This document shows positions 1 through 10,628 of a DNA stretch of 64,000 nucleotides, one piece after another. The notes beneath the pieces were generated by a model that saw only the letters and a program-made list of their open reading frames with translations, was not told where the DNA came from and ran no database searches. Source of the stretch: DASSSQ01 sp963839285 (GTDB taxonomy: Bacteria; Actinomycetota; Thermoleophilia; Gaiellales; Gaiellaceae); contig CAWIUN010000008.1 in the NCBI GenBank assembly GCA_963839285.1, forward strand, positions 17,682 through 81,681, written 5' to 3'. The position numbers and the translations under genes are program-made. Numbering within the stretch: the stretch's first letter is position 1; each line of letters starts with the position of its first letter.

Positions 1-79
1 CGAGCGCGGCGGCGGCGATCAGCGGGGAGCCGACGACGAGCCCGAGCCCGGCGAGCGCGATATCGACGCTCCGGTTCAC
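1..79 (-). CDS. Initiating sugar transferase, N-terminal fragment (runs off the window)
   Basis: A GTG at 79 on the minus strand opens a frame of 26 residues (VNRSVDIALAGLGLVVG, then a hydrophobic stretch) that leaves the window at base 1. The pattern of an R-x-x-D followed at once by a long hydrophobic segment is how the catalytic unit of bacterial polyprenyl-phosphate sugar-1-phosphate transferases (WcaJ/RfbP type) begins. That enzyme puts the first sugar on the lipid carrier in the membrane. The start overlaps the stop of the preceding glycosyltransferase by GTGA, as at most junctions here. The identity rests on so few residues that another short membrane protein is possible. Confidence 0.5.
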   Translation of the reverse strand, partial: MNRSVDIALAGLGLVVGSPLIAAAAL

Positions 80-1166
80 CGGGCAGCCTCCTCCGGCTGC
101 CAGTGGGCCGGAACGCCGCGACGGAGGTAGTTCCAGAGCGCGACCACCGTTGCCCATGTCACCAGGAGGTAGTACCGGGGGAGCCCCACTCCGACGGCGG
201 CCGCAAGGAGGAGGCCCAGTTGGATGCCGAGCACGACGGCGAACACCAGCCCGCGCCCCACCAGCGCGACCGAGGAGGCCAGGAGGAGCAGGTGGAGCAA
301 ACCGCTCGCGTAGCGCAGATGTCGGTGCGACAACAGCGCAACCAGGTAGACGAACGGCTGTCCGCGGAGCATCCGTCCGGTGAGGACGATGAGCCAGCAG
401 TGCTCGAACATCCGCACCTTCCGCCGGTACTCCGTCTGATTCGTCGGCGTCGGCTTCTCGAACGCGACCGCGTCAGGGTCGTAGACTGCGCGCCGGCCGC
501 GCTGCACCAGGAGGTACGGGAGCGCGAGGTCGTGCCCGAACCGCGGGTCGACCTCGACGTAGTCCGCCGTCGGAGGGCGTAGATCGACCCGTTTCCTCCC
601 GTTATCGATCCGAGCGCCGACTCGGCCGCCCGCGTCGCCAGCTCGTAGCGCCAGTAGACGCCCTCCTGGTTCCCTCCGGCGACGCCCTCGAGCCGGAGAC
701 GCCCACACACGTAGGCGACCTCCGGGTCGGCGAAGTTGCGCACGAGCTTGCGCAAGGCGTCGGGCGCCCAGACGGCGTTCGCGTCCGAGAACGCGACGAT
801 CTCGCCCGACGACTCTCGAACGGCACGATCCTGTGCCGCGACCTTGCCGCCCCGGGAATTGCGAATCACACGCGCGCCGGCCGTGGCCGCGAGCTCTTCG
901 GTCGAGTCTGTGGAGGCGTCCGACGAGACGACGATCTTCAGCCTGTCCTGAGGGTAGTCGAGCTGCCTCAGGTTCTCGATGCGGCGCACGATCACCGACT
1001 CCTCGTTGTATGCGGCGATGACGACGGTCACCGTGGGCTCGGCGTCCGCCTGGGCGACGCGGCGGACGCGCAGCCGCGAGAGCGCCGCGACGGCGAGTGG
1101 GTAGAGAGCGTGCGTCCAGGCGAGGGCCGCGAGCGCAGCCCAGAAGAGCACTTCGACCGCGATCAC
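76..1166 (-). CDS. Family 2 glycosyltransferase with terminal membrane segments
   Basis: The protein has an N-terminal membrane helix, then a GT-A domain with TVVIAAYNEE, a bounded central strand (VVSSDASTDST) and a DxN metal-site region (FSDANAVW), and two or three C-terminal membrane helices. It should add a sugar from a nucleotide donor on the inner membrane face. One reading-frame break lies near 570: the frame recovers if a GG run is GGG, and the gene length (1091 bases) plus one is a multiple of three, giving 363 residues. The GTG start at 1166 overlaps the stop of the upstream glycosyltransferase by GTGA. Donor and acceptor cannot be told. Confidence 0.85.
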
Positions 1167-2376
1167 GCGCCGACCAGCTCGTGGAGGAGCTGCCGGTAGC
1201 GCTCGATCGCGACGTTCCGATCGGCCTCGGAGACCACGTAGGCACGCCCCTTGGCCCCCATCGCGTCGAGCTCGGGCCGCCGCGCGCGGAGGTCGCGGAT
1301 CGCAGCTGCGAGCAAGTCCGGCCTGTCCGGCGGGACGACCACGCCGCAGCCGATCGTGCGAACGACCTCGGCGGTCTCGCTCTCCGCGTCGGCGGCGACC
1401 ACGACCGGGCGACCGGCCGCCAGGATTCCGTACAGACGGCTCGGGACGATGTAGCCGGCCAACCCGCGGGAGAGCCCGACGTAGTGCAGGTCGGCCGAGG
1501 ACAGCGACAGCGGCAGCAGCTCGCGCCGCTGGTACGGAATGAACTCCACCTTGTCGGCCTCGAGCAACCGCGCCAGCATCACGAGCTCGTCGTGGCGCGC
1601 ACCGAACCCGGCGACGATCACCCGCAGGTCGTCGAGATCGCGGAGGAATGTCGACGCGCGGACCAGGTTGTCGAGGCTCTGCGCATGCCCGACGTTGCCG
1701 GAGTGCATGACGACGAACCTGTCGACGAGCTTCCGCTTTCGCGCCCACGCGTTGTCCGCCGGCGCAGGGGTGATCGCAATGGTGTCGACCCAGTTCGGGA
1801 TCACGCTCACGCGATCCGGCTTCGCCCCTTTCTCGAGTAGCCGCCGGCGCATCGTGCCGCCGATCGCGACAACGCGATCGGCCCGGCGCAGGTACGCGTT
1901 CACCAGGCGCCGCAGGAGGCCTACGACGACCGGGTTCTCGAGCCGCTTCAACTCGACGGCGATCTCCGGGAAGACGTCCATGGAGATCACGAGCAGGGGC
2001 ACACGGTGACGCCGCGCGAGGACGAGCCCGATGTCGCCGATCATGGGTGGATCGGTCATGCAGAGGATCGCGTCGGGCCGCGCACCCGCAGCCCGTAGGC
2101 GAGCGCGTTCGCCAGGTAGGTGAGGTAGTTGGCCGCACGTGCGACGAGCTTCGAGCGCTCGAAGGACGTCGACGGGACTCGGACGATGGCGACGCCCTCA
2201 CGCACCACCCGGCGCGGCTCGTCCTCGTGTCCACGGATGACACCCGTCACGACCTGGATCTCGAACTCGTCCGCGAGCGCTTCGCAGAGCTCGGTAAGCA
2301 GGTGTGCGGTCGCCTCGACGCCCGGCCAGTAGTACTGGTTGAGCACGAGTAGGCGGCGTTTGCGAGGCCCGGGCAT
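1163..2376 (-). CDS. Family 4 glycosyltransferase (WbuB-like)
   Basis: The N-terminus (LVLNQYYWPGVEATAHLL) and the C-terminal donor-site region (SRLYGILAAGRPVVVAAD) are those of GT-B enzymes of the WbuB type, which transfer N-acetylated amino sugars in O-antigen and capsule assembly. The frame breaks once near 2068, in a run of C; adding one base restores CMTDPPMIGDIG and makes the length 1215 bases, 404 residues. The ATG at 2376 gives the natural family N-terminus. It lies 24 bases from the start of the divergent plus-strand operon, so a promoter region must be compact or lie inside the genes. Exact sugar is unknown. Confidence 0.85.
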
Positions 2377-2400
2377 CCGCCGAAGGCTAACGTCTCTCGC

Positions 2401-3473
2401 GTGCCCCAAACTCAGCCGCTCCACGTCGTGGCGCAGGACCCCCGCTTCGGCGGTGGCGGCAGCGCGCAGGTCGACGCGTTTCTCATGGGCGCCCGCGAGC
2501 TGGGGCGTCTGCCGACCCTGCACTGGGTCGAGCACCCCACGCTCGCCGGGCGTCGACTCAACTGGATCGGGTCGAGGTCGTGCGCCAGGCCCGCGGCGCG
2601 ACCCGTCTGGCGCGCCAGCTCGGCACAGGCGACCTTTGGGCCGTCACGACGATCGCAACGAACGCATATGCCGCCGCCCGCAGCGGCAGGACCTATCGCT
2701 GCTGGATCGGCACGTCGCTCGACGACGAATGGAGCGCCCGCTCCCGGGGGCTCGACCCGCCGCGACGGCTCGCCCAGCACCTGAACGCCCCCGTCCTGCG
2801 TCGCTTCGAGCGCCGCACGCTCCGCGGCGCCGAGCGTCTCTATCGACCTCACCTGCCAGCCGCGCGGCCGTGTCGGCCGCTGCCGGGGTGCCCGAGCACG
2901 CCGTGGGCATCCTGCCGATTCCGGTCGACGTGGAGCGCTTCTCGCCGAACCAGACGTCGCTGGCGGCAGCGGCTCGGCGCACCGACGATCGTCTTCGTCG
3001 GCCGCGCGGACGATCCGCGGAAGAATCCGGCGCTCCTGCTCGAGGCGTGGCCGCTGATCCGCGCCCGGCGACCGCTGGCACGTACGCTCGTCGGCCGCCC
3101 TCCGGTTCGGCTGCCTGACGGCGCGGAAGCACTCGGCGAGGTCGCGTCCGTCGCGGATGCGCTCCGGGACGCAACGCTCTTCGTGCTGCCGTCGTGGCAG
3201 GAGGGCTTCGGCGTGGCCGCCGCGGAGGCCCTTGCCGCAGGGGTACCGGTCGTGTCGACTCCCTGCGGTGGACCCGAAGAGCTGGTGAACGCCTCCGGCG
3301 GCGGTCGCGTCCTCGGAAGCTTCGCGCCGGACGAAGCCTCGCCGAGGTCGTGACGGAGCTCCCTCGGAGACGCTGATATCCTCTCGACGATGCGGAGCCG
3401 CGGCCGGGAGTACGTCGTCCGCGAGCACTCGACCGCTCGCTTCCGCGAGCTTCTCGCCGCTGCGCTCGAGTGA
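2401..3473 (+). CDS. Family 4 glycosyltransferase
   Basis: First gene of the plus-strand operon, opening with GTG at 2401 (MPQTQPLHVVAQDPRFGGG). The C-terminal half contains IVFVGRADDPRKNPALLLEAW and the EX7E-like donor-site block PSWQEGFGVAAAEALAAG with PVVSTPCGGPEEL, typical of GT-B family 4 retaining glycosyltransferases. The reading frame has to be pieced together from about five segments, with breaks near 2570, 2850, 2970 and 3345. The final segment (MRSRGREYVVREHS) ends with TGA at 3473. The next gene starts inside this stop (TGATG), which supports the end chosen. Around 357 residues; substrate unknown. Confidence 0.8.
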
Positions 3474-4855
3474 TGCGATTTCTGTTCACGACGCTCCAGA
3501 CGTACGAGACGGATTTCTACGGCCGCGTGGGACGGAAGCTTGAACGTCGCGGCCACGAGACGGCGCACGTGAGCGTGTCGCGAGAGGCGGCGCGTTGCTC
3601 CGCGAGCAGGGACTGCACGCTCGCTGCCTGATGGATGTCGTCGCCGAGGGCGGGCAGCCGCCCTCGATCGATGCCGAGGTTGCACGGATCGAGGCCGCGT
3701 ACCCGATTCCGCACATCCGCGACGTCTACTGGGCCGACCGGATCTGTGCGGGCCGCAGCGAGGACTTCTGCATCCGTCGCACCGTCGCGCACTTCCGCGC
3801 GCTCGAACGGATTTTCGACGAGGAGAGGCCCGACGTCCTCGTTCCCGAGGTGGGGAACGAGACGCTGCGCCTCGTCACGCATCTGATCGGGCTCGAGCGC
3901 CCGGCACCCCCCGCCCCCTCCTGCTCTACACGATCTTTCCCGATCCGCTCCGGATCTCGATCGACACCCTCCACGAGCAAATGTCACGCAGGACGAGGTT
4001 CGCGAGCTGACGGAAGCGGAGGCGGCCGAGGTAGAGGCGTTCCGGAGAGCCTTCATCGCGCGCGCGGAGCCGATCCGCGAATACCGCCGCTGGCCCGTCA
4101 AATGGCGGCGCGCGATGCTCTTCGCGGGCCACGTCGCACGGAAGCGCGGAGAGGACGCCGACAACGAGTACCTGCGGCCCTGGAGCCTGCTCTGGACGAA
4201 TGCGGCGGAGACGCTCCGCGCCGCTGCAGCGCGACCCTTCTACGACGACTCGCCGGAGCGGACGAGGCCCTACGTCTACTTCCCGCTCCACGTCACGGAC
4301 GACTACAAGATCAAGAAGGTGATCCCGCACACCGCCGACCAGGCGTCCCTGGTCGAGCAGGTGGCGGACGCGCTGCCTCCGGGATACGACCTCGTCCTCA
4401 AAGAGCACCCGATGTCCGTCGGACGCAACTCGCTCGCGCTGCTGCGGCGACTGCGGTCACGGCCGAACATCCGCCTCGTCGAGCCGCACACCTCGACGCA
4501 CGAGCTGATCCGGGGCGCGGAGGCGGTGGCCGTGATCAGCTCGACGGTGGGGCTCGAAGACGCCGCTTTACGAGAAGCCGGTGCTGACGCTCGGCCAGCC
4601 GTTCTGGTCCGGGTACGGGATCACCGTCGACGTCGACTCGTTCCGCGAGTTGCGCGAGAAGCTTCAGGAGCTATTCGTCTTCCGCCCGTACCTAGAGCGG
4701 ATCCGCCGGTTCCTGCATGCCTCGATGCATCGTTGTTCGCCCGGGGAAGCCGGTGCTCGTCGATCGTTCGGACGACATGGGAGGTCGCACTCGCCGGCTC
4801 GCTCGAGCAGGCGGCGGAGCGCGCCGTCGCCGAGCGGCGCCCGGTGCCCGGGTGA
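3473..4855 (+). CDS. Capsule-type polysaccharide biosynthesis protein (KpsC/UDP-GlcNAc-epimerase-like fold)
   Basis: About 460 residues. The start MRFLFTTLQTYETDFYGR and the C-terminal block VYFPLHVTDDYKIKK, then DLVLKEHPMSVGR, AVISSTVGLED and EKPVLTLGQPFW resemble capsule synthesis proteins of the PF05159 group and related GT-B enzymes, in which a KEHP motif and a late S-T-V-G loop bind the nucleotide-sugar phosphate. This is a family comparison from memory. The frame breaks near 3595, 3920, 3985, 4570 and 4730. The start overlaps the previous stop by one base, and the stop overlaps the next GTG. It probably adds a sugar to the growing polysaccharide in the cytosol. Confidence 0.65.
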
Positions 4856-5517
4856 TCGCGCTCCTCTGGGATGTCGACGGGACGCTGCTGACGACCGCGC
4901 GGGCCGGCGTCTTCGCGCTCGAGGAGGCGCTGCAGGAGGTCTGCGGCCTCCGCTTCGACCTACAGCAGCTGAAGAGCGCCGGGCTGACCGATGCCGAGGT
5001 GGCGCTGCTGGCGATGCGCGAGGCGGGAGTCGACGACGGCGAGGGGGGCGTCGACGACTTCCTGCGGGCGTACGAGCGGCGGCTGCCGGCGGCGCTGCAC
5101 CGGCGCCGCGGGCACGTGCTGCCGGGTGTCCGCGAGGTTCTCGACGACCTCGCCGGCCGCGACGACGTGCGCTCGCTGCTCCTGACCGGGAACACGCCGG
5201 CGGGTGCACGGGCGAAGCTCTCCCACTACGACCTCGACGGCTACTTCCCCAACGGCGCGTTCTGCCTCGGGCCGGGCCGCGGGCGGAGATCGCATGGCGG
5301 GCAGTTGGGCTCCTGGACGGTGACTTTCCGGTCTACGTGATTGGCGACACACCGCACGACATCCGGGCCGCGCACGCGATCGGAGCCCGCGCGATCGCGC
5401 TTGCGACCGGTTCCTACGACGCGGCGGAGCTGGCCAGGAACGGGCCCTGGACCCGTGCTCGAGGGCGTACCCGACCCGCCTTCCTTCCGGCGCTTGATCG
5501 GCGTTGACAGCCGCTAG
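4852..5517 (+). CDS. HAD-family phosphatase (phosphoglycolate phosphatase-like)
   Basis: The N-terminus LLWDVDGTLL is HAD motif I with both aspartates. LLLTGNTPAGARAKL supplies motif II (T) and the family's conserved N, and YVIGDTPHDIRAAHAIGA is motif IV with the paired acidic residues. A helical cap of about 90 residues lies between motifs I and II, as in the phosphoglycolate phosphatase and Gph/PpaX group. About 222 residues. Breaks near 5280 and 5455 cancel each other. In a polysaccharide operon such an enzyme often removes phosphate from a sugar-phosphate intermediate (GmhB-like role), but the cap does not tell the substrate. GTG start inside the previous stop (GTGA). Confidence 0.8.
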
Positions 5518-5520
5518 GCT

Positions 5521-6231
5521 GTGCGCGTGCAGACGCCGCAACGTCAGCCGTTCGACCACTTCCGCGACGCCGTCGACGGCTTCGAGACGGCGATTGCGGC
5601 ACAGGCACCGGTCGAGCCGCACCATTACGACGACGACTACTTCGCCGCCGACTGGCGCGACGGGGACAACCGCTACGAGCTCGAGGCGAGACGGCGGATC
5701 GAAGGCCCGAACCCGCAGCTGATCAAGGATGTCTTCGCACCGCAACGCGTGCTCGACGTCGGTTGCGGCCCGGGCTTCCTGATGGTGTTGTTGCAGGAGC
5801 TCGGCATCGACGTGGATGGAGTCGACTTCAGCCCCTCGAGCCTCAGGTTGGCTCCCCCTGAGATCCGCGACCGCATCACCATCGGCGACGTGACGGAGCA
5901 GCACGTGCCCGAGGGGTCATATGACCTCGTCGTCTGCCGCGAGGTGATCGAGCATCTGACGGTCTTGCAGGTCAGGAAGACAATCGAGCAACTCTGCCGC
6001 GCGAGCTCGCGCTACGTCTACGTGACGACCCGCTTCCATCCGCAGCCGGCGAGCCTGCTCGACTTCACCACCGACTTCGCGACCGATCCGACACACGTGA
6101 CCCTGCTCGCCAAGGATTTCCTGCGCACGCTGTTCGTTCTCGAGGGCTTCCGCAGCCGCCCCGATCTCGAGCAGCGACTCGATTGGGGCGGCAAGGGCCG
6201 CGTTCTCGTTTACGAGCGCTCGCAACAGTGA
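5521..6231 (+). CDS. Class I SAM-dependent methyltransferase
   Basis: An unbroken 236-residue frame. Motif I is VLDVGCGPGFLMVL (about residues 77-90), followed by the acidic end of strand 2 (DVDGVDFSP) and motif IV YDLVVCREVIEHL, so it is a Methyltransf_11/23 type Rossmann methyltransferase. REVIEHL is frequent in the sugar- and lipid-modifying members found in polysaccharide loci. It begins with GTG three bases after the HAD gene and its stop overlaps the next start by GTGA, so it is part of the same transcript. A methyl group on a polysaccharide sugar is the likely product, inferred from context. Confidence 0.85.
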   Translation: MRVQTPQRQPFDHFRDAVDGFETAIAAQAPVEPHHYDDDYFAADWRDGDNRYELEARRRIEGPNPQLIKDVFAPQRVLDVGCGPGFLMVLLQELGIDVDGVDFSPSSLRLAPPEIRDRITIGDVTEQHVPEGSYDLVVCREVIEHLTVLQVRKTIEQLCRASSRYVYVTTRFHPQPASLLDFTTDFATDPTHVTLLAKDFLRTLFVLEGFRSRPDLEQRLDWGGKGRVLVYERSQQ

Positions 6232-7874
6232 CGGCGCCACAGCTGCGCGAGGTGCCGCCGCGGCCCCTGCGCATCCTCTTCTCCTTGCTCCACTCAGGCT
6301 ATCTCCGGCATTACGGCGAGCCGATCCGGATTCTCGGCCTCGCGCGGCCATACCGTCCACATCGCGCTCTCGCGACCGGAGAAGGATCCCGGCGACGACC
6401 TGCTCGCGAGGCGCTCGCGGCCGTGCTTCCCGAACGTCTCCTACGCGATCGCACCCGCGCGGCGGTACACCGACGGCTGGCGGCGGCTTGCCTGGCTCGT
6501 GCGCGGACTGATCTACCTTTCCCGGTACGGCGACCCTCGCTACTCGGACGCGACGGCGTTGAAGGTCAGCGGATGCGAAAGAAGGTGACGCTGCGCGTGG
6601 AGACCAGCAGGATGGACCCGTTCACGAAGCGGGCAACGCTGGCGCTGGTCGACCGGCTCGCGGCCACGCAGGATCTCGACGAGTGGGGCCGGCACATGCG
6701 GCTCTTCGCGCGCATCGAGGAGGCGATCCCGCCGAGCCGTCGCATCACGCGGTACCTCGAGCAGTTCGGGCCGGATGTCGTGCTCGCCTCGCCCGTCGTC
6801 GAGATCGCCTCGGCGCAGATCGAGATCCTCAAAGAGCGCCGAGGAGCTCGGGATCCCGACGGGCGTCTGCATCGCGAGCTGGGACAACCTGACCAACAAA
6901 GGCTTGATCCGCCTGAAGCCGGACCGGGTCGTGGTCTGGAACGACATCCAGCGGACGGTCTTGCGGAGTTCCACGACATCGACCCGGACAGGGTCGTTCT
7001 GACGGGCGCCCAGAAGTTCGACAAGTGGTTCGGCCGGCAGCCGAGCACGACTCCGAGCGCCTTCCGCCTGTGGATCGGACTCGACGGTGATGAGCCGTAT
7101 CTCCTCTACCTCTGCTCGTCACCGTTCATCGCGCCTGACGAGGTTTCGTTCGTGGAACGGTGGCTGGGGGCGATCAGGGCGGCTTCGCCCGAGGGGGGAA
7201 CGGTCGGAGTGGTCGTCCTGCGAACCCCCAGAACGCCGACCAGTGGCAGAACGCCGACCTCTCGCGGTACGGGGACGTGGCGATCTGGCCGCGTGCGGGC
7301 GCGCAACCGGACGTGGGCGGAGCGATGGACGATTTCTACGACACGCTCTCCGGCAGCAGAGCCGTCGTCGGCATCAACACGAGCGCGCTGATCGAGGCGG
7401 GCATCGTCGGAAAGAGCGTGTACACCGTCGCCGACGACGAATTCAAGGGCACACAGGAGGGGACGCTTCACTTCCATTACCTGCTCGCCGAAAACGGCGG
7501 CTTCGTGTACATGGCTCCGTCGCTCGAGGAGCACGCGGCGCAGCTCTTGGAGGCATTCTCGAGCTTCGGACGTGGACCCGCAGAGCGCGCAGACACGGTC
7601 GTTCATCCGACGGTTCTGTCGCCCGCACGGGCTCGATGTCGCTGCGGCCCCGCTCGTCGCTGCGGCGATCGAGGGGCTCGCCGTCGCTCCGCGGACGGCT
7701 GCTCGGCGGGTCGGCGCCGACGCGCGGCGGCTCCGGTTCGCGCTCTACCCTCTGGCAGCGCTGACGAGCCTTGCGGCCATGGTCGTGACTGCCTTCCGCT
7801 GGTCGCAGTTCATCTTCGCCGTCAAGGTGCTCCGACGCACGGACGGTATCGACGTGCCGGTCGAAGATGCATAG
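6228..7874 (+). CDS. Large GT-B-type glycosyltransferase-like protein
   Basis: About 549 residues. The N-terminus (ILFSLLHSGYLRHYGEPIR, then ARGHTVHIALSRPEKD) is the first Rossmann unit of a GT-B protein type that occurs next to surface-polysaccharide genes. The middle has GVCIASWDNLTNKGLI and VVVWNDIQ, then VVLTGAQKFDKWF. The donor half has YLLYLCSSPFIAPDE, RAVVGINTSALIEAGIVGK, and a poorly conserved, partly hydrophobic tail. Frame breaks lie near 6340, 6565, 6835, 6965, 7215 and 7570. The GTG start overlaps the preceding stop. The fold assignment comes from motif recall; the reaction is not known, and CDP-glycerol-transferase-like chemistry is an alternative. Confidence 0.65.
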
Positions 7875-8893
7875 GCCCGGGGGCCGGCGGGAGACATTCA
7901 GGAGACGTGCGGGCACCGCGGCACCCTCCTTCGTACGACGGCGGCTGAACCGGAGGGCGAGCACGCGCTCACTCGCGCGGCTGCAGGAGATCGCGGCGCG
8001 TCCAGCTTGTCCGCTCCTCGCCTCGCCTGGGGACGTCTGGAGGCGTGCTTCGTCCTCCGGGACCGGCTGCCACTGCTCGCGTGGCTCCGCGACCACGAAG
8101 GTCTCGACCCGGCCCGCGTGACGGTGCTCACGCGGGGAGGCGCCGGCGCCTGGTACGGCCGCGTCGCCTCCAGCACGCTCGACGTGCTCGATCTCCTGGA
8201 GCCGGCCGAGATCGCCGGCTGGCGTGCGCGGCGCGCCCGTCTCGGCAGCGAAAAGCAGGGCGAGATCGACCCGGAAGAGCGCGCGCTGCTCGAAGAGGTT
8301 GCCGCGGCGGCAGCCCTCGATCAGCAGGAAGATTCTCCACCTGTCGCTCATGCACCCGGCCCTCGAACGCGGCCTGGGCCTACGGGGAAGACCCGGCCCT
8401 CCCGCTCGCGGCGCTTCGTTTCGAGCCGCTCCCGGCTGGAAGCCCCGCGGATCGGATCAGCGGCTTGCCGGAGTCCTACGTGGCGATGAAGGCCTATTTC
8501 AGTTCCTGCTTTCCCGACTCGGCACCGAACCGGCGGTTCCTGCGGGAGACCGTCGACCGCGTCCTCGAGCAGGCACCTGCAGTCGTCCTGCTGCGGAGCG
8601 CCGTGCGGGTCGACGAGCATGAGGACGCGCTGATCGGCGGTGCGGAGGTCGTCGATGCCGGGCCCCTCCTCGACCCGCGCCGCAACCTCGCTCAGCAGAC
8701 CGAAGTCGTCCGCGGCGCGTCCAGGCTCGTGACCACGTACGGGGGCTTCTCGTACCTCGGCCCGCTGCTCGACGTCCCGACCTCGTCCTTCTACTCCCAC
8801 CGTACGTTCAATCCGGCCCACGTCGAGTTCGCGGAACGCACCTTCGAGGGGCTGCACTACTCGCTCGCGCCCGTAGAGGAGTTCCGCCCGTGA
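7867..8893 (+). CDS. Paralogue 1 of an unrecognised family in tandem array (putative GT-B-like)
   Basis: I cannot name this family. The recoverable frame shows LPLLAWLRDHEGLDP followed by TRGGAGAWYGR, a charged middle part, ILHLSLMHP, AYFSSCFPDSAPNRRF, AVVLLRSAVRVDEHED and, near the end, TYGGFSYLGPLLDVPT. The same landmarks in the same order occur in the next gene. The late TYGG-F/L-SYL block sits where O-fucosyltransferase- and heptosyltransferase-like GT-B proteins bind the donor, so a glycosyltransferase is possible; that is inference. Breaks lie near 8030, 8330 and 8375. The ATG at 7867 overlaps the previous gene by 8 bases, but the true start could be further in. Stop overlaps the next GTG. 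Confidence 0.55.
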
Positions 8894-9912
8894 CCGAGAG
8901 GGTCGTGCAGAAGCCGAAGAGGAAGCTTCCGTCGGCGACCGAGGTCGCCCGGGCCGAGGGTGGGGTGATGCTTTTGCTCGCCGCCGCTGCGGCCGACGAC
9001 GGCTTGTCGTCGTGGGCCCCTGGCTGGCGGAGGTCGGCTTCGAGGTCCCGGATTGGATCCCGTTCCTCCGGCGCCTCGTCGAGCAGGGCCGTCTCGACCC
9101 GACACGAACCGTCGTCATCTCACGAGGCGGCGTCGGGGCCTGGTACGAGGGGATCTCGTCGCGTTACGTCGAGCTCTTCGACGTGGTAGGCGTCGAAGAG
9201 TTCCGTCGGCACACGGACGCACTCTGGGAAGCATCGGGCGGACGCAAGCAGGTTGCCCTCAGCCGCTGGGACGAGCTGTTGCTCGACGCGACGTTACCCA
9301 GCGAGTGGCGCGGCCGTCCGGTCGTGCACCCCTCGCACATGTACTCGGCTCTTCCGGCTCTGGTGGCGGAGCGCCCTTCCGCTCTCGCACGCGCTCGGGC
9401 TGACGAGCTTCCAACGCTGGACGCCACCGTCTCGACCCGGAGGTCGAGCAGCGGCTGCCGGAGGACTTCATCGCCGTGCGCTTCTACTTCCGGCCCTCCT
9501 TTCCGGATACGCCGGCGAATCGCGAGCTGGTGCGAAGCGTCGTCGGCGGGATCGCCGACCACAGTCCCGTCGTGCTTCTCAACGCCGGACTCGAGATCGA
9601 CGACCACTCCGACGTCGACCCCGACTCGGATCGGGCCGTCCGACTCCTCGAGGGAACGAGCCCGGCGGAGAACCTGAAGATCCAAGGCGCTCGCGATCGC
9701 CCGCGCCCGCATGTTCGTCGGCACGTACGGCGGGCTCTCGTACCTCGCTCCCGCCTACGGGGTCGGCTCGGCCGCGTTCGCCACCGTGCCGTCGTCGTAC
9801 AACCCGACGCATCTGTGGCTCCGCCCTGCACGCGGCAGCTGCGACCGGTGGGTGGTTGGCCGTTCTCGACCGACCGGCGGCCGCGCTCCTACCGGGGCTG
9901 GTCTCGACGTGA
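8890..9912 (+). CDS. Paralogue 2 of the same unrecognised family
   Basis: Same architecture as the gene before it: GPWLAEVGFEVPDWIPFLRR, then VVISRGGVGAWYEG, VVHPSHMYSAL, FYFRPSFPDTPANRELV, PVVLLNAGLEIDDHSD and VGTYGGLSYLAPAYGV. Identical residues cluster at R-G-G-x-G-A-W-Y and at T-Y-G-G, which suggests functional sites. About 340 residues; breaks near 9010, 9450, 9685 and 9835. GTG start in the previous stop and ATGA-type junction with the next gene show co-translation. The first 40 residues are charged and poorly defined. Likely cytosolic, with no membrane segment. Function unknown; a sugar or sugar-phosphate transferase is the best guess from location. Confidence 0.6.
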
Positions 9913-10628
9913 TGCGTGCGCGAATCTCTGCCGCAGCTCGGCGCATCCCGCTGGTGAGATGGACCTTGGCTCGATGGTATGGCTCCCGGCTCGTCTCGCG
10001 CGCTCGCAGCTGGGAAGAACCGACCGCGGGCTGCGGTTGATTGCAGCGGAACCGCGAATCCGCATCATCGCGGGTCCGGTGGACGGGCAGCGTCCAGCAC
10101 GCAGCTCCTGGACTGGATCCCGTTCTTGCGGTGGTTCGCCGACACGCATCAGATCGACGCAAGCCGGATGGCGGCGATCACCTCGACGGGCGATGCAGTC
10201 TGGTACCGCGATTGCGCCGCCTACCTTGGAGGCGGCGCAACAACCAAGAAGGCCGTCCGTCTCGCCCCGGACGGGTTCGTCCGGCTCGCGCGCGCGTATC
10301 GCGAAGGTTCCGCTCCCCTGCGGCCGCTGCTGAGGCATGCCAGGTACGTGCCGGTGATCGCCGACCCCCCGCCGCCGGCTGCCACCGGGCCGTGGTGCCG
10401 CGAGATCTGGGTTCGCATCTCGAGCGGCCTTTCAACCGTCGTCGTCACCACGGGAGGCAAGGACGCGTTGACGCCGGACGCCGAAGTCTGGAGACGCTAC
10501 GCGCGCGCCCTCGGCGCGAGCCTCGTCATACTCGATCGCTCCCAGGCACTCGAAGCCTCGTCGCTGCTCGCGCGTTCCTGGGCTCCACGTGGAGGCGCAG
10601 GCGGGGCCGGCTGGACTCCCTGCCGTGA
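9912..10628 (+). CDS. Divergent, shorter relative (paralogue 3) of the tandem family
   Basis: The N-terminal half repeats the family opening: QLLDWIPFLRWFADTHQID, then AAITSTGDAVWYRDC. Here the R-G-G of the two upstream genes has become T-G-D while A-x-WY is kept. The second half (WVRISSGLSTVVVTTGGKD, then VWRRYARALGASLVILDRS) does not show the F-P-D-x-x-x-N and T-Y-G-G blocks, and the gene is about 100 codons shorter. It may have lost or changed activity. Breaks near 10030 and 10095 and possibly near the 3' end. The ATG at 9912 shares a base with the previous stop; the TGA at 10626-10628 overlaps the next GTG. Confidence 0.5.

Noticed and set aside
7867..10628. Treating the tandem array as transposase or repeat expansion
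   Set aside because: Copies differ strongly at DNA level and no terminal repeats, DDE pattern or target duplications are visible.
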